Source: Clostridiales bacterium (lineage in GTDB: Bacteria; Bacillota; Clostridia; Lachnospirales; Lachnospiraceae). Taken from it: DNA of 56,120 nt. The stretch covers positions 1 to 56,120 of the forward strand of contig JAJPZY010000078.1 of the NCBI GenBank assembly GCA_021204085.1. The letters run 5' to 3'. The translations under genes and the position numbers were made by a program. Under the pieces are notes generated by a model that worked only from the letters and a program-made list of their open reading frames with translations, searched no databases and had not been told where the DNA came from. Numbering within the stretch: position 1 is the stretch's first letter; every line of letters begins with the position of its first letter. This document shows positions 46,289 through 55,333 of this stretch, in pieces.

Positions 46289-49124
46289 TTTTATCAAAGA
46301 GTGGATTGTGAAAACTGTAAAGTCCCGTCTTTTCGTGTTCTGGTTAATTATGGTTGCGCTCTGCCTTGTTGTTGCACAGCGTCTTTTTAAGCTGCAGATT
46401 ATAAACGGGGAGGATTATCTTAACAATTATACGCTCAGTATTGAAAAAGAGATTACAGTGGAGGGCACCAGAGGAAATATTTATGACAGGAACGGCGTCC
46501 TTCTGGCTCATAATGAACTGTCGTATACCATTACATTAGAAGACAATGGAACTTATGAAAGTTCAGACGGCAAGTCTGCTTCGGAAGTAAAAAATGAAAC
46601 TCTGAATGCCGAAATCAGCGAGCTGATTGATATGATTGAATCCAATGGGGATTCAATCGTGAATGACCTGGATCTTTATATGGACGAAAACGGAGAACTT
46701 TCATTTCTTGTAGAGGGGTCAAGCCTTCAGGGGTTTCGCCGGGATATCTACGGCCATTCTTCTGTAGATGAGCTTGTTGTAAACTCAAAACTCGGATATG
46801 ATGAGGCGAAAGCGATCACTGAACAGATTTATGAGTATCTGCTTGATAAGTTCGGCGTTGATACAGAAACGTATGACAGATATCGCGCATATCAGATCAT
46901 AGTGATCCGATATGCCCTCTCACTAAACTCCTATCAGAAATATATCGCCACGGATATCGCACAGGATGTCTCCGATGAAACGGTAGCTATGATTGAAGAG
47001 CATCTGGATGAACTGCAGGGGGTGGAAGTCAGCGAAGACACGAAAAGGGTGTATGATTACCCGGAGTATTTTTCGCATATTATCGGTTATACCGGAAAGA
47101 TTTCCACGGATGAGTACGCGGAGCTGTCGGAGTCTGACGATTCATATACCCTGAATGATACCGTCGGAAAGTCCGGAATTGAGCAGGTCATGGAGCTTGA
47201 GCTTCAAGGCACAAAAGGCACCCGTACTGTTTATGTGAATAACGTCGGTAAGATACTGGAGGAGAAATCTTCCACGGAAGCCTCTGCCGGCAATGACGTT
47301 TATTTGTCCATAGATGCGGAATTGCAGATTGCGGTTTATGACCTGCTGGAGCAGGAACTTGCCGGAATTCTGTATTCCAAGATAATCAACGCAAAGTATG
47401 ATGATAGTGATGATCTATATATTCCGATTTATGATGTATATAATGCGCTGATTGAGAACAGCGTGATCGATATATCCGCGCTGGCGGATGCGGGATCAGA
47501 TACCTATCAGTACCGCGCGTATCAGACGTTTGAAAATTACAGGCAATCTGTGTATGATGAAGTGGCGGCTGCGTTTGAAAGTGATACGGTATATGAGGAT
47601 CAGTCAGAAGAAATTCAGGAATATCTGACTTACGTCATTACCTGGATGCAGGATACCGGAGTTTTTGACACCTCAGATGTAAACTCTTCCGATGAGATGT
47701 ACTCGAACTGGAAAAGCGGCGAAGTCTCGGCGAAAGATTACTTAAGCTACGCGATTGAATCTTCCTGGATTCAGGTCAGTGCTCTGGATCTTGATGAAAA
47801 ATATGCGGATACAGATGAAATTTACAATACGCTGATCGCATACTCGATGGAACAGATGCAGTCAAGCACATCCTTTGACCAGATTATTTATAAATATCTG
47901 ATTTACGGAGATCAGATCTCCGGTACGACCCTTTGTCTGATTCTTTATGAGCAGGGGGTACTTGATGAGGATGAAGAGACATTTTCTTCTTTAGAGAGCG
48001 GGTCAACCACTGCATATTCTTTTCTTAAGGAAAAAATCAGCAGCCTTGAAATCACACCGGCACAGCTGGGACTGGATCCCTGCACCGGCTCATGTGTGAT
48101 TATGGATCCTGATACCGGAGAATTGCTGGCATGCGTCACATATCCAGGTTATGATACCAACCGGCTGGCAAATTCGATGGATTCTGTGTATTATAATCAG
48201 CTGCTGGAGGATGCATCTCTGCCGCTTTATAACAACGCGACACAGCAGGCAACCGCGCCCGGTTCCACGTTCAAAATGGTGACCGCTACAGCGGGACTAA
48301 CAGAGGGTGTGATCACAGCGAGCTCAGAAATCTATGATTCCGGTGTTTTTGACCGGCTGGATTATAATCTGAAATGCTGGATCTACCCTTCGGCACATGG
48401 GAACGAAACGGTAGTCACCGCACTTCGGGACTCCTGCAATACATTTTTCTGCGAGGTCGGTTACCGGCTCAGTCTTGTCAATGATGTATACAGCGAGAGT
48501 ACCGGACTATCCATGATACAAAAGTATGCGAAAATGTTCGGACTGGGCAGCGGAACCAATATTGAGATATCGGAAGGTACATCTAATATTGCGGATGAAT
48601 ATCCGATCAGTGCCTCCATCGGACAGAGTAATAATAAGTATACGACTGTCCAGCTTTGCCGTTATGTTGCTGCTATTGCAAATGAAGGAACGGTTTACAA
48701 CCTTACGCTTCTTTCCAAAGTGACGGACTCTGAAGGAGAGACCCTTTACACATATGAACCTGAAGTTGAAAATGAGATTACGGAAATTTCTTCTTCCACC
48801 TGGAGCCTGCTGAAAGAGGGGATGGAAGCGGTGGTTGCGGATCATTCGCAGTTTGATGATCTTGAGGTCACTCTGGCCGGAAAAACCGGTACGGCACAGG
48901 AAAATGAGGAACGTCCGAACCATGCGCTTTTTGTCGGTTTTGCTCCGACGGATGACCCTGAAATTGCCATAGCAGTGCGGATTGCCTACGGGTATGGATC
49001 AACCAATGCCTGCGACTTTGTGGACACTGTGGTGAAGTATTACTTTGGGGAAGCGACGGAAGAGGAACTGCTTACCGGAAAAGCAGCCGATGTCAGCTCG
49101 TCTTCGAACAGTTTCACCGATTAA
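46281..49124 (+). CDS. mrdA: Class B penicillin-binding protein (PBP2/MrdA type) with a large insertion
   Basis: A D,D-transpeptidase that cross-links peptidoglycan with RodA. The product is about 947 residues against 600-700 for most PBP2. It has one membrane anchor (about 15-35), a dimerisation domain starting VEGTRGNIYDRNGVLLA, then the transpeptidase domain. The active-site motifs are S662-TFK, S718-C-N and K868-T-G. Between the start of the transpeptidase domain (SIDAELQIAVYDLLEQEL) and GSCVIMDPDTGELLA lies an Asp/Ser/Tyr-rich insertion at about 360-595. I choose TTG at 46281, eleven bases after AAGGAG; GTG at 46269 is also possible. It overlaps mreD by eight bases. Confidence 0.92.
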   Translation: MADFIKEWIVKTVKSRLFVFWLIMVALCLVVAQRLFKLQIINGEDYLNNYTLSIEKEITVEGTRGNIYDRNGVLLAHNELSYTITLEDNGTYESSDGKSASEVKNETLNAEISELIDMIESNGDSIVNDLDLYMDENGELSFLVEGSSLQGFRRDIYGHSSVDELVVNSKLGYDEAKAITEQIYEYLLDKFGVDTETYDRYRAYQIIVIRYALSLNSYQKYIATDIAQDVSDETVAMIEEHLDELQGVEVSEDTKRVYDYPEYFSHIIGYTGKISTDEYAELSESDDSYTLNDTVGKSGIEQVMELELQGTKGTRTVYVNNVGKILEEKSSTEASAGNDVYLSIDAELQIAVYDLLEQELAGILYSKIINAKYDDSDDLYIPIYDVYNALIENSVIDISALADAGSDTYQYRAYQTFENYRQSVYDEVAAAFESDTVYEDQSEEIQEYLTYVITWMQDTGVFDTSDVNSSDEMYSNWKSGEVSAKDYLSYAIESSWIQVSALDLDEKYADTDEIYNTLIAYSMEQMQSSTSFDQIIYKYLIYGDQISGTTLCLILYEQGVLDEDEETFSSLESGSTTAYSFLKEKISSLEITPAQLGLDPCTGSCVIMDPDTGELLACVTYPGYDTNRLANSMDSVYYNQLLEDASLPLYNNATQQATAPGSTFKMVTATAGLTEGVITASSEIYDSGVFDRLDYNLKCWIYPSAHGNETVVTALRDSCNTFFCEVGYRLSLVNDVYSESTGLSMIQKYAKMFGLGSGTNIEISEGTSNIADEYPISASIGQSNNKYTTVQLCRYVAAIANEGTVYNLTLLSKVTDSEGETLYTYEPEVENEITEISSSTWSLLKEGMEAVVADHSQFDDLEVTLAGKTGTAQENEERPNHALFVGFAPTDDPEIAIAVRIAYGYGSTNACDFVDTVVKYYFGEATEEELLTGKAADVSSSSNSFTD

Positions 49125-49173
49125 AAAGAAAGAATTCGTTTGACAGCGTAGTTATTTGTCCGGGAGACAATAT

Positions 49174-50301
49174 ATGTTAAAACAATACAATATAAAAAAT
49201 TACAGGTTCCGACTGGTTGCTTATGTCGTTATTCTTACGATTATCGGGATTCTCGCGATTGGAAGCGCAAAACCATCGGTTCAGGACAATCAGATCATGG
49301 GACTTATTGCAGGCCTTGTGATTATGGTGATTGTGTCATTGATTGATTACAGCGTAATCTTAAAATTTCGCAGAATCTGGTATTTGATGATAGTCGTGCT
49401 GCTGGGACTTATTTTTGTCCCCGGGGTTGGTTACGAGGTAAATAGCGCAACCCGATGGATTAAAATCGGCGGATTTCAGTTTCAGCCCTCAGAATTGTGT
49501 AAAATTATGCTTATTGTGTTTTTTGCAGCATTCTTTATGCGGGTGCAGGAGAAACTGAATACATGGCAGATGCTTTTGGCTTCAGTCATTCTGGCAGGTA
49601 TTCCGCTTCTGCTGATTGTGAAGGAGCCTGATTTGTCAACTACAATTATTGTTACGCTGGTGTTTATCACGATGCTGTATGTTGCCGGTTTGAGTTACAA
49701 AATCATCTTGCCGATACTGGCAATTTGTATACCTGCAGCTGTAATCAGCATAATTCTGATGCTGCGTGAACAGTTTCCGTTTTTGCAGCCGTATCAGTAT
49801 AGCCGAATTCTGTCCTGGCTCGATCCGGATAAATACCCTGATTCCTCCAGACAGCAGCAGAATTCGATCATTGCCATCGGTTCCGGCCAGCTTTGGGGAA
49901 AAGGACTGAATAACTCGTCTATTACGTCTTTGAAAAACGGGAATTACCTGTCGGAGCCGCAGACGGATTTTATCTTTACCATTATCGGTGAGGAACTCGG
50001 ATTTGTCGGCTGTATCATTGTGGTCATCCTGATCATGCTGATTGTCTTTGAGTGTATTATGATTGCCAGAAAAGCGAAGGATCTGGGCGGCCGCCTGCTC
50101 TGCTGCGGGATGGCTGCGCTGATTGGTTTTCAGTCTTTTGTAAATATCGGCGTTACAACAGGGTTAATGCCGAATACGGGACTTCCGCTTCCGTTTGTGA
50201 GTTACGGGCTGACATCGTTGGTCAGTATGTTCATAGGAATCGGACTTGTGCTGAATGTGGGGCTGCAGCCGAAACGGTATGGAACGATAGAAAATCTTTA
50301 A
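49174..50301 (+). CDS. rodA: Rod shape-determining glycosyltransferase RodA (SEDS family)
   Basis: SEDS proteins polymerise glycan strands from lipid II together with a class B PBP. The 375-residue protein has about ten hydrophobic helices and the family motifs SATRWIKIGGFQFQPSEL, the KEPDLSTT loop with its conserved Asp, GSGQLWGKGL, PQTDFIFTIIGEELGF and the C-terminal GLPLPFVSYG. It follows its partner PBP by 49 bases with a GGGAG site. RodA is preferred over FtsW because of the mreBCD context. Confidence 0.93.
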   Translation: MLKQYNIKNYRFRLVAYVVILTIIGILAIGSAKPSVQDNQIMGLIAGLVIMVIVSLIDYSVILKFRRIWYLMIVVLLGLIFVPGVGYEVNSATRWIKIGGFQFQPSELCKIMLIVFFAAFFMRVQEKLNTWQMLLASVILAGIPLLLIVKEPDLSTTIIVTLVFITMLYVAGLSYKIILPILAICIPAAVISIILMLREQFPFLQPYQYSRILSWLDPDKYPDSSRQQQNSIIAIGSGQLWGKGLNNSSITSLKNGNYLSEPQTDFIFTIIGEELGFVGCIIVVILIMLIVFECIMIARKAKDLGGRLLCCGMAALIGFQSFVNIGVTTGLMPNTGLPLPFVSYGLTSLVSMFIGIGLVLNVGLQPKRYGTIENL

Positions 50302-50385
50302 ATTCAGATATTCGGACGGATGATACAGAATAACGCGTTGTGCATAATATTATTTTGAAATTATAAAAAAGGAGAACTACATAGA

Positions 50386-51390
50386 ATGAATTTGCGCCAT
50401 CATAAAAAGTACTTTGTAACATGTTTAATACTAATTTTGGCTTCCGCTTTTTTATCAGGATGCGGTACAGAGCGGCAGGATGTAGACAATGCGTATCAGA
50501 TTTATGAGACGACGGAAGAGTATGTATCTATTGGAACATCTTCCTCGGATTCTGAACTGTCACTATTTGCGTCAGATCTCTGTGTGGGCGGTACGGAGAA
50601 TACGGAGTCAGATAGTGTGATTGCCGAATGTGCGGAAAGTGCGGCTGTTTTTATGGTGGACAGCGGGGAAATTACATATGCGCAGAATATTTATGAAAAA
50701 ATTTATCCGGCGAGTACAACGAAAATCCTGACTGCCTATCTTGCACTGACTTACGGTGATCTGGATGAGACGCTGACGGTCTCGAGTGAAGCGATTGAAG
50801 AACTGGATCCTTCTTCGTCTGTCTGCGGGCTTGAAATTGGGGATCAGATTACGTTGCGGCAGGCTTTGTATGGCTTGATGCTTCCCAGTGGGAACGATGC
50901 AGCAAATGTAATCGCAGAAGCGATTTCCGGCAGTACGGAAGCTTTTGCGGATCTTATGAACGAGACAGCGCAGGCATTAGGAGCAACTCATTCAAACTTT
51001 GTAAATGCCAACGGCCTTCCGGATGATGAGCATTATACGACTGCCTATGATATGTATCTTATCTTTAACGAAGCAATCAAAAATGAAGATTTTGTTTCTA
51101 TTATTTCAACAACCTCTTATGAGGCAGCCTATCTGGATGCAAATGGCAATACGGTGACTAAGACCTGGAATAACAGTAATGGGTATCTTTCCGGATTATA
51201 TTCACAGCCGGAGGGTATTACTGTCATTGGAGGCAAAACCGGAACCACCAGTGAGGCAGGATCCTGTCTGGTTTTATACAGTGAAAATGAATCCGGTTTA
51301 CCTGTGATATCAGTTGTTTTTAAAGGAAATACCAGATCTGATCTGTATAAGATGATGACGCAAATGCTCTCCAATTATACCGACAATTGA
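50386..51390 (+). CDS. Lipoprotein D-alanyl-D-alanine carboxypeptidase
   Basis: A 334-residue low-molecular-weight PBP that trims stem peptides. Unlike the enzyme at 12793-14154 it is a lipoprotein: the signal peptide ends at the lipobox LSGC with C26. The active-site motifs are S110-TTK113, S168-G-N170 and K284-T-G286. A 60-residue acidic Ser/Thr spacer separates the anchor from the domain, and the PBP5-type C-terminal domain is absent. AAAGGAG precedes the ATG. It closes the shape-determination cluster and is likely to act with it. Confidence 0.9.
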   Translation: MNLRHHKKYFVTCLILILASAFLSGCGTERQDVDNAYQIYETTEEYVSIGTSSSDSELSLFASDLCVGGTENTESDSVIAECAESAAVFMVDSGEITYAQNIYEKIYPASTTKILTAYLALTYGDLDETLTVSSEAIEELDPSSSVCGLEIGDQITLRQALYGLMLPSGNDAANVIAEAISGSTEAFADLMNETAQALGATHSNFVNANGLPDDEHYTTAYDMYLIFNEAIKNEDFVSIISTTSYEAAYLDANGNTVTKTWNNSNGYLSGLYSQPEGITVIGGKTGTTSEAGSCLVLYSENESGLPVISVVFKGNTRSDLYKMMTQMLSNYTDN

Positions 51391-51410
51391 TACGGATTTC
51401 TAAAACAGGG

Positions 51411-51439
51411 TTGTTTTTTGAGGTTGGATATAATATAAT
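51411..51439 (+). promoter_or_regulatory. Promoter of the P-loop protein gene
   Basis: TTGTTT (51411-51416), a 17-base spacer and TATAAT (51434-51439). A second overlapping TATAAT starts at 51429. Confidence 0.65.
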
Positions 51440-51510
51440 CAAATTATCAAAAGCGCGGGGACAGGCAGTATGTTTTTCCTGTTTCCGATTCGAAGTAGGA
51501 GGATAAGACA

Positions 51511-51930
51511 ATGGTTGAAATTATTGCCGGTGAAAAAGGTAAGGGGAAGACGAAGTATCTGTTGGACAAGGTAAACAGTGATGTTGCACATGCAACCGGG
51601 AATATTGTTTATCTTGATAAGAGCCAGAAACACATGCATGAGCTGACTAACAAAGTTCGTCTGATCAATGTATCTGATTACCCGATTACTAATTGTGATG
51701 AATTTATAGGATTTATTTGCGGTATCGTATCACAGGATTATGATTTGCAGGAGATGTATCTGGACAGCTTCCTTACCATAGCAGTTGTCAATAATGATCA
51801 GATTGAGCACACGATTGAAAAACTGAATATGATCAGCGAGAAGTATGGCGTCAAGTTTGTTTTGAGTGTTTCCCGCAACGAAGCTGATCTGCCTGAGTCG
51901 GCAAAGGCAAAAGTACTGATTTCTCTTTAA
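51511..51930 (+). CDS. Small P-loop protein of unknown function
   Basis: A 139-residue protein that starts with a Walker A motif (GEKGKGKTKYL) seven residues in. Next come a strand (NIVYLDK) and a hydrophobic helix region (FIGFICGIVSQDYD) that precedes LQEMYLDSFLTIA, which may supply a Walker B aspartate. The C-terminal VKFVLSVSRNEADLP could be a further core strand. It is about half the size of a normal P-loop NTPase. Relatives in Lachnospiraceae are, as I recall, labelled PilT-like without evidence. AGGAGG precedes the ATG. It has its own promoter and terminator, so it is a monocistronic gene. Confidence 0.75.
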   Translation: MVEIIAGEKGKGKTKYLLDKVNSDVAHATGNIVYLDKSQKHMHELTNKVRLINVSDYPITNCDEFIGFICGIVSQDYDLQEMYLDSFLTIAVVNNDQIEHTIEKLNMISEKYGVKFVLSVSRNEADLPESAKAKVLISL

Positions 51931-51944
51931 CAGCGAGATCATTC

Positions 51945-51976
51945 AGGTGTCTTAAGGTAACTTAAGACACCTTTTT
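51945..51976 (+). terminator. Intrinsic terminator after the P-loop gene
   Basis: AGGTGTCTTAAG (51945-51956), loop GTAA, and CTTAAGACACCT (51961-51972) form a perfect 12-bp stem followed by T residues. The minus side lacks a T-run, so it serves mainly the + strand. Confidence 0.92.
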
Positions 51977-51989
51977 CCTTTATCAGTAA

Positions 51990-52202
51990 TCAATCATTCC
52001 CCAGGGAGCGGATTCGTCCGCAGGCGCTGATCATATAAAGACCGCTCAGTCCCACGATCGCATAGATTACACGTGAAATCCAGGTCATGTTTCCAAATAA
52101 ATATGCGATCAGGTTAAAGCGGAAAAATCCGATCAGTCCCCAGTTTATTGCTCCGATGATCACAAGGATCAGAAGAATTGTATCTAAAACCTTGGTGTTC
52201 AT
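51990..52202 (-). CDS. DUF378 family small membrane protein
   Basis: A 70-residue protein with two hydrophobic helices (about 7-28 and 43-62). ILVIIGAINWGLIGFFRFNLI and the VIYAIVGLSGLY segment are the DUF378 (YuzA-like) signature. An AAAGGAGGT site lies twelve bases before its ATG on the minus strand. Function is unknown. It is one of only two minus-strand genes in the window and stands alone between two + strand genes. Confidence 0.9.
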   Translation of the reverse strand: MNTKVLDTILLILVIIGAINWGLIGFFRFNLIAYLFGNMTWISRVIYAIVGLSGLYMISACGRIRSLGND

Positions 52203-52260
52203 GATGTGATACTACCTCCTTTTATTACGTATTATTCGCAGCAAAAATCAGCTGCTCGTT

Positions 52261-52307
52261 AACTTACGAAGTTCTCTCCCGCAAGCACGGAGAACTTCTT
52301 GTAAGTT
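52261..52307. repeat. Long imperfect hairpin in the DUF378/HlyD gap
   Basis: AACTTAC (52261-52267) pairs with GTAAGTT (52301-52307), and AAGTTCTC pairs with GAGAACTT inside, with CGCAAGCA in the loop. No T-run follows on either strand, so it is not a plain terminator. The parts CTTACGAA and CGCAAGCA also occur, closer together, in the scpA leader hairpin (14333-14369). It lies in the promoter region of both flanking genes. Confidence 0.55.
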
Positions 52308-52365
52308 ATATTATGAACAAAATCTTCCGTTTTATACAAAATCTGTTTTGTTCCGAAGGATAACC

Positions 52366-53766
52366 ATGGGCAGAAAAAGAAAAAAAAATTTACTTTATTA
52401 TAAAAAACCGATTCATATTAATATTGCAGTTATTATATTTGCGTTTGTACTGATTTATTTTCTGGTATATTTTTTCCAGTTTCTCACATCAAAGCATGTC
52501 TCTGTCTACGAAGTGCAGAAGGGGCAGATTATGGAAACGAATATCTATACCGGATTGATCCTGCGCTCGGAGACCGTTTCTTATTCGGAGGAATCCGGGA
52601 AGATTAATTACTACAGCAAAGAAGGAGATAAGGCCGGATATGATGATCTGATCTGCTCAATTGACAGCGAGGGCTCAATTTCCGAGGAAATTACGGAAGC
52701 AGGTTTGGATGCCTCATCTTTGACGAAGGATGAGCTGTCGGAGATTCGCAGCCTTGTGACAAATTATACCGCCAATTATTCAGACACACAGTTTTATAAT
52801 ATATATTCATTCAGAGAAAATCTGAACTCTTCGGTTCAGGAGAGCCTTTATCTTGCGGCATTGGAGGAGTTGACAGATCAGACGGATACCGGGACATTTT
52901 CTCTTGTGCGCGCAGACATAGACGGCATCCTTGCTTTCTATACAGACGGATATGAGGATGTGACTCCGGATACTTTTTCTGCTGAGATCTATCAGCCTTC
53001 TTCCTATCAGAAAAATAATCTGAAATCCAATACTTCCGTGTCAGTTGGACAGGCGCTGTATAAGACGGTGACGGACGAAGACTGGTATATTATGATCCCG
53101 CTGGATGAGGATGAGACGGCCCTGTATAAGGAGCAGATGGGTGAAGACAGCGACAGTTTTGTGATTCAGGTCACTTTTAAAACCGATGATGCGCAGACGT
53201 ATGCCACCGCATCGATTCGAACCTACGGTTCTGAGTCTTTCCTTCAACTGGCTTTCAACAGCTCGATGATTCGTTATATTTCATCCCGTTATATGGAAGT
53301 AGAGCTTGGAGGAGATGAGAAAACAGGACTCAAGATTCCCAATACTGCAATCGTACAGAAAGAGTTTCTTCTGATTCCCTCTGATTACATCAGCCAGGGT
53401 GATAATTCCTCTTCAAAGGGTGTGATTCGAATTTTAGAAGAGGATGGCAGCGCGGAATTTGTTTCGACAGATGTCTATTATACCGATACAGAATCCGGAT
53501 ACTGTTATGTCCTTTCGGATGATCTGGAATTGGGAGATGTTATTCAGAAGCCGGATTCCGCAGAGCAGTATACAATCTCTGAAACCGGAGAGCGCAGCGG
53601 TGTTTACAATATAAATAAAGGGTATGCGGTGTTTAAACAGATTTCCGTTATATCTTCGAATGAGGAATACACGATTGTTGAAACCGGTACGAGCTATGGT
53701 TTATCACTTTATGACCGAATTGCGCTGGATGGTACGTCTATCTCAGAAGGAGAATTTGCAAACTGA
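52366..53766 (+). CDS. HlyD-family-like membrane fusion/adaptor protein
   Basis: A 466-residue protein with a very basic start (MGRKRKKNLLYYKK), one transmembrane helix at about 22-44 and a long extracytoplasmic part. The part after the membrane (VSVYEVQKGQIMETNIYTGLILRSETV) and the GKINYYSKEGDKAGYDDLICSID segment resemble the barrel and split lipoyl parts of HlyD-type adaptors. The C-terminal part has GLKIPNTAIVQKEF and VYYTDTESGYCYVLSDDLELGD. No transporter gene is adjacent; instead yggS, sepF and lspA follow. It may thus serve the cell envelope or division rather than classical efflux. The ATG at 52366 follows AAGGAT. Confidence 0.75.
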   Translation: MGRKRKKNLLYYKKPIHINIAVIIFAFVLIYFLVYFFQFLTSKHVSVYEVQKGQIMETNIYTGLILRSETVSYSEESGKINYYSKEGDKAGYDDLICSIDSEGSISEEITEAGLDASSLTKDELSEIRSLVTNYTANYSDTQFYNIYSFRENLNSSVQESLYLAALEELTDQTDTGTFSLVRADIDGILAFYTDGYEDVTPDTFSAEIYQPSSYQKNNLKSNTSVSVGQALYKTVTDEDWYIMIPLDEDETALYKEQMGEDSDSFVIQVTFKTDDAQTYATASIRTYGSESFLQLAFNSSMIRYISSRYMEVELGGDEKTGLKIPNTAIVQKEFLLIPSDYISQGDNSSSKGVIRILEEDGSAEFVSTDVYYTDTESGYCYVLSDDLELGDVIQKPDSAEQYTISETGERSGVYNINKGYAVFKQISVISSNEEYTIVETGTSYGLSLYDRIALDGTSISEGEFAN

Positions 53767-53852
53767 AAACCGGAGGTTAGATAACGGATCGTCATGCTTG
53801 CATGAACAGATCGTTTATACTTTGTATTTAATAGCAGGAAGGAGTTTTTTTC

Positions 53853-54551
53853 ATGGTTAAAGAAAATCTGCTTGAAGTTGAAAAACATATACAGGCTGCC
53901 TGTAAACGCGCGGGCCGTGACCGCAGTGAAGTGACACTGATCGCTGTCAGCAAGACAAAACCGGTTTCAATGCTGAATAAAGCTTATGAATCCGGCATCC
54001 GGGAGTTTGGCGAGAATAAGGTACAGGAGATGATGGACAAATACGATGAGCTGCCGTCAGATATTCACTGGCATATGATCGGACATCTGCAGAGAAACAA
54101 AGTGAAATATCTCATGGGGAAGTCGTATTTGATTCATTCCGTCGATTCGCTCCGTCTTGCACAGGAAATCAGTGCTCAGTCTGTGAAACATGGGGTGGAA
54201 ACAGATATTCTCATTGAAGTGAATATTGCCGGAGAAGAGACAAAATTTGGTATTTCCGGGGAGGAAACAATCCAACTCGTGACTGAGGCGGCAAAATTGC
54301 CGAATATCCATATTCAGGGGCTTATGACTATCGCCCCCTATGTTGAGGATCCGGAAGAGAACCGGATGTATTTTCGTAAAATCAAAGAATTATCTGTTGA
54401 CATTGCTGATAAAAAAATAGATAATGTACATATGCGTATTTTGTCTATGGGAATGACCGGAGACTATGAAGTTGCGATTGAAGAGGGTGCTACCATGGTT
54501 CGCGTGGGGACAGGCATTTTCGGAGAGCGCAACTACGGATTAAAATCCTGA
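53853..54551 (+). CDS. yggS: YggS family PLP homeostasis protein
   Basis: A 232-residue single-domain PLP-binding protein (COG0325) that buffers free pyridoxal phosphate; it is not known to catalyse a reaction. The PLP lysine is K34 in LIAVSKTKP. Family motifs FGENKVQE, WHMIGHLQRNKVK and the phosphate-binding MGMTGDYEVAIEEGATMVRVGTGIFG are present. GAAGGAG precedes the ATG. The yggS-sepF pair (ylmE-ylmF in Bacillus) sits in the division gene neighbourhood in Firmicutes. Confidence 0.95.
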   Translation: MVKENLLEVEKHIQAACKRAGRDRSEVTLIAVSKTKPVSMLNKAYESGIREFGENKVQEMMDKYDELPSDIHWHMIGHLQRNKVKYLMGKSYLIHSVDSLRLAQEISAQSVKHGVETDILIEVNIAGEETKFGISGEETIQLVTEAAKLPNIHIQGLMTIAPYVEDPEENRMYFRKIKELSVDIADKKIDNVHMRILSMGMTGDYEVAIEEGATMVRVGTGIFGERNYGLKS

Positions 54552-54587
54552 TGTTTTATACAATGATATAGATTGGAGATACATACC

Positions 54588-55187
54588 ATGGGTGTAATGG
54601 ATAAGTTTTTAAATGCAATGCGGCTGAATTCAGATGAAGATGATTACTTCGAGGATGACGATTTCTATGATGATGAGGAGGAAGAGGTAGAAGAATACGT
54701 TCCTCCGAAAAAGCCGGCACGCCGTGAACGCAGGAAACAGCAGGAGGAAGAGGAGTATGTAGAGGAAACTTCTTTTACAACTGTTAAAAAGGAACCATCC
54801 AAACCGGCGCAGTCAGCCACCACCAGATCGACGCAATCATCGACGAACAGTAAGGTGACTCCGATGCGCCCTTCCAGAAAACCACAGGGAGGTCAGGCTG
54901 TTATGGAAGTATGTGTTATTAAACCTTCGTCTGTAGAGGATGCCAGAGAGATTACCGAGACGCTTTTGGCAGGACGGACAGTGGTCCTGAATCTTGAAGG
55001 ACTCGATCTTGAGATTGCACAGCGGATTATCGATTTTACATCCGGTTCCTGCTTTGCTATTGATGGAAATCTTCAGAAAATTTCGAATTATATCTTTATT
55101 GTTACTCCGCGGACTGTTGATATTTCAGGAGATTTTCAGGATATCATGAGCGCTTTTGACGCTTCTTCTCTGCAGGCAGATATCTGA
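54588..55187 (+). CDS. sepF: Cell division protein SepF
   Basis: SepF binds FtsZ and tethers it to the membrane at the division site. The 199-residue protein has an N-terminal amphipathic membrane-targeting helix (MGVMDKFLNAMRLN), an acidic then basic low-complexity linker (about 15-105), and the C-terminal SepF core (VCVIKPSSVEDAREITETLLAGRTVVLNLEG, RIIDFTSGSCFAIDG). The ATG at 54588, after TTGGAGA, restores the usual N-terminal helix; an in-frame ATG at 54573 is rejected. It is followed by a terminator. Confidence 0.95.
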   Translation: MGVMDKFLNAMRLNSDEDDYFEDDDFYDDEEEEVEEYVPPKKPARRERRKQQEEEEYVEETSFTTVKKEPSKPAQSATTRSTQSSTNSKVTPMRPSRKPQGGQAVMEVCVIKPSSVEDAREITETLLAGRTVVLNLEGLDLEIAQRIIDFTSGSCFAIDGNLQKISNYIFIVTPRTVDISGDFQDIMSAFDASSLQADI

Positions 55188-55214
55188 CCGCGGATAATTG
55201 ATTCTGTATATTTT

Positions 55215-55251
55215 AAAGCCAGTCACATTATCTTTCCTGACTGGCTTTTTT
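55215..55251 (+). terminator. Intrinsic terminator after sepF
   Basis: AAAGCCAGTCA (55215-55225) pairs perfectly with TGACTGGCTTT (55238-55248), with a 12-base loop and T residues to 55251. Confidence 0.9.
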
Positions 55252-55333
55252 ATATCATTATTTTCGATACAACCACCTGCGTGAAGTGACGCAGAGCAAA
55301 GCTTTATATTGGATATTTCAGGGAGAACTGACT

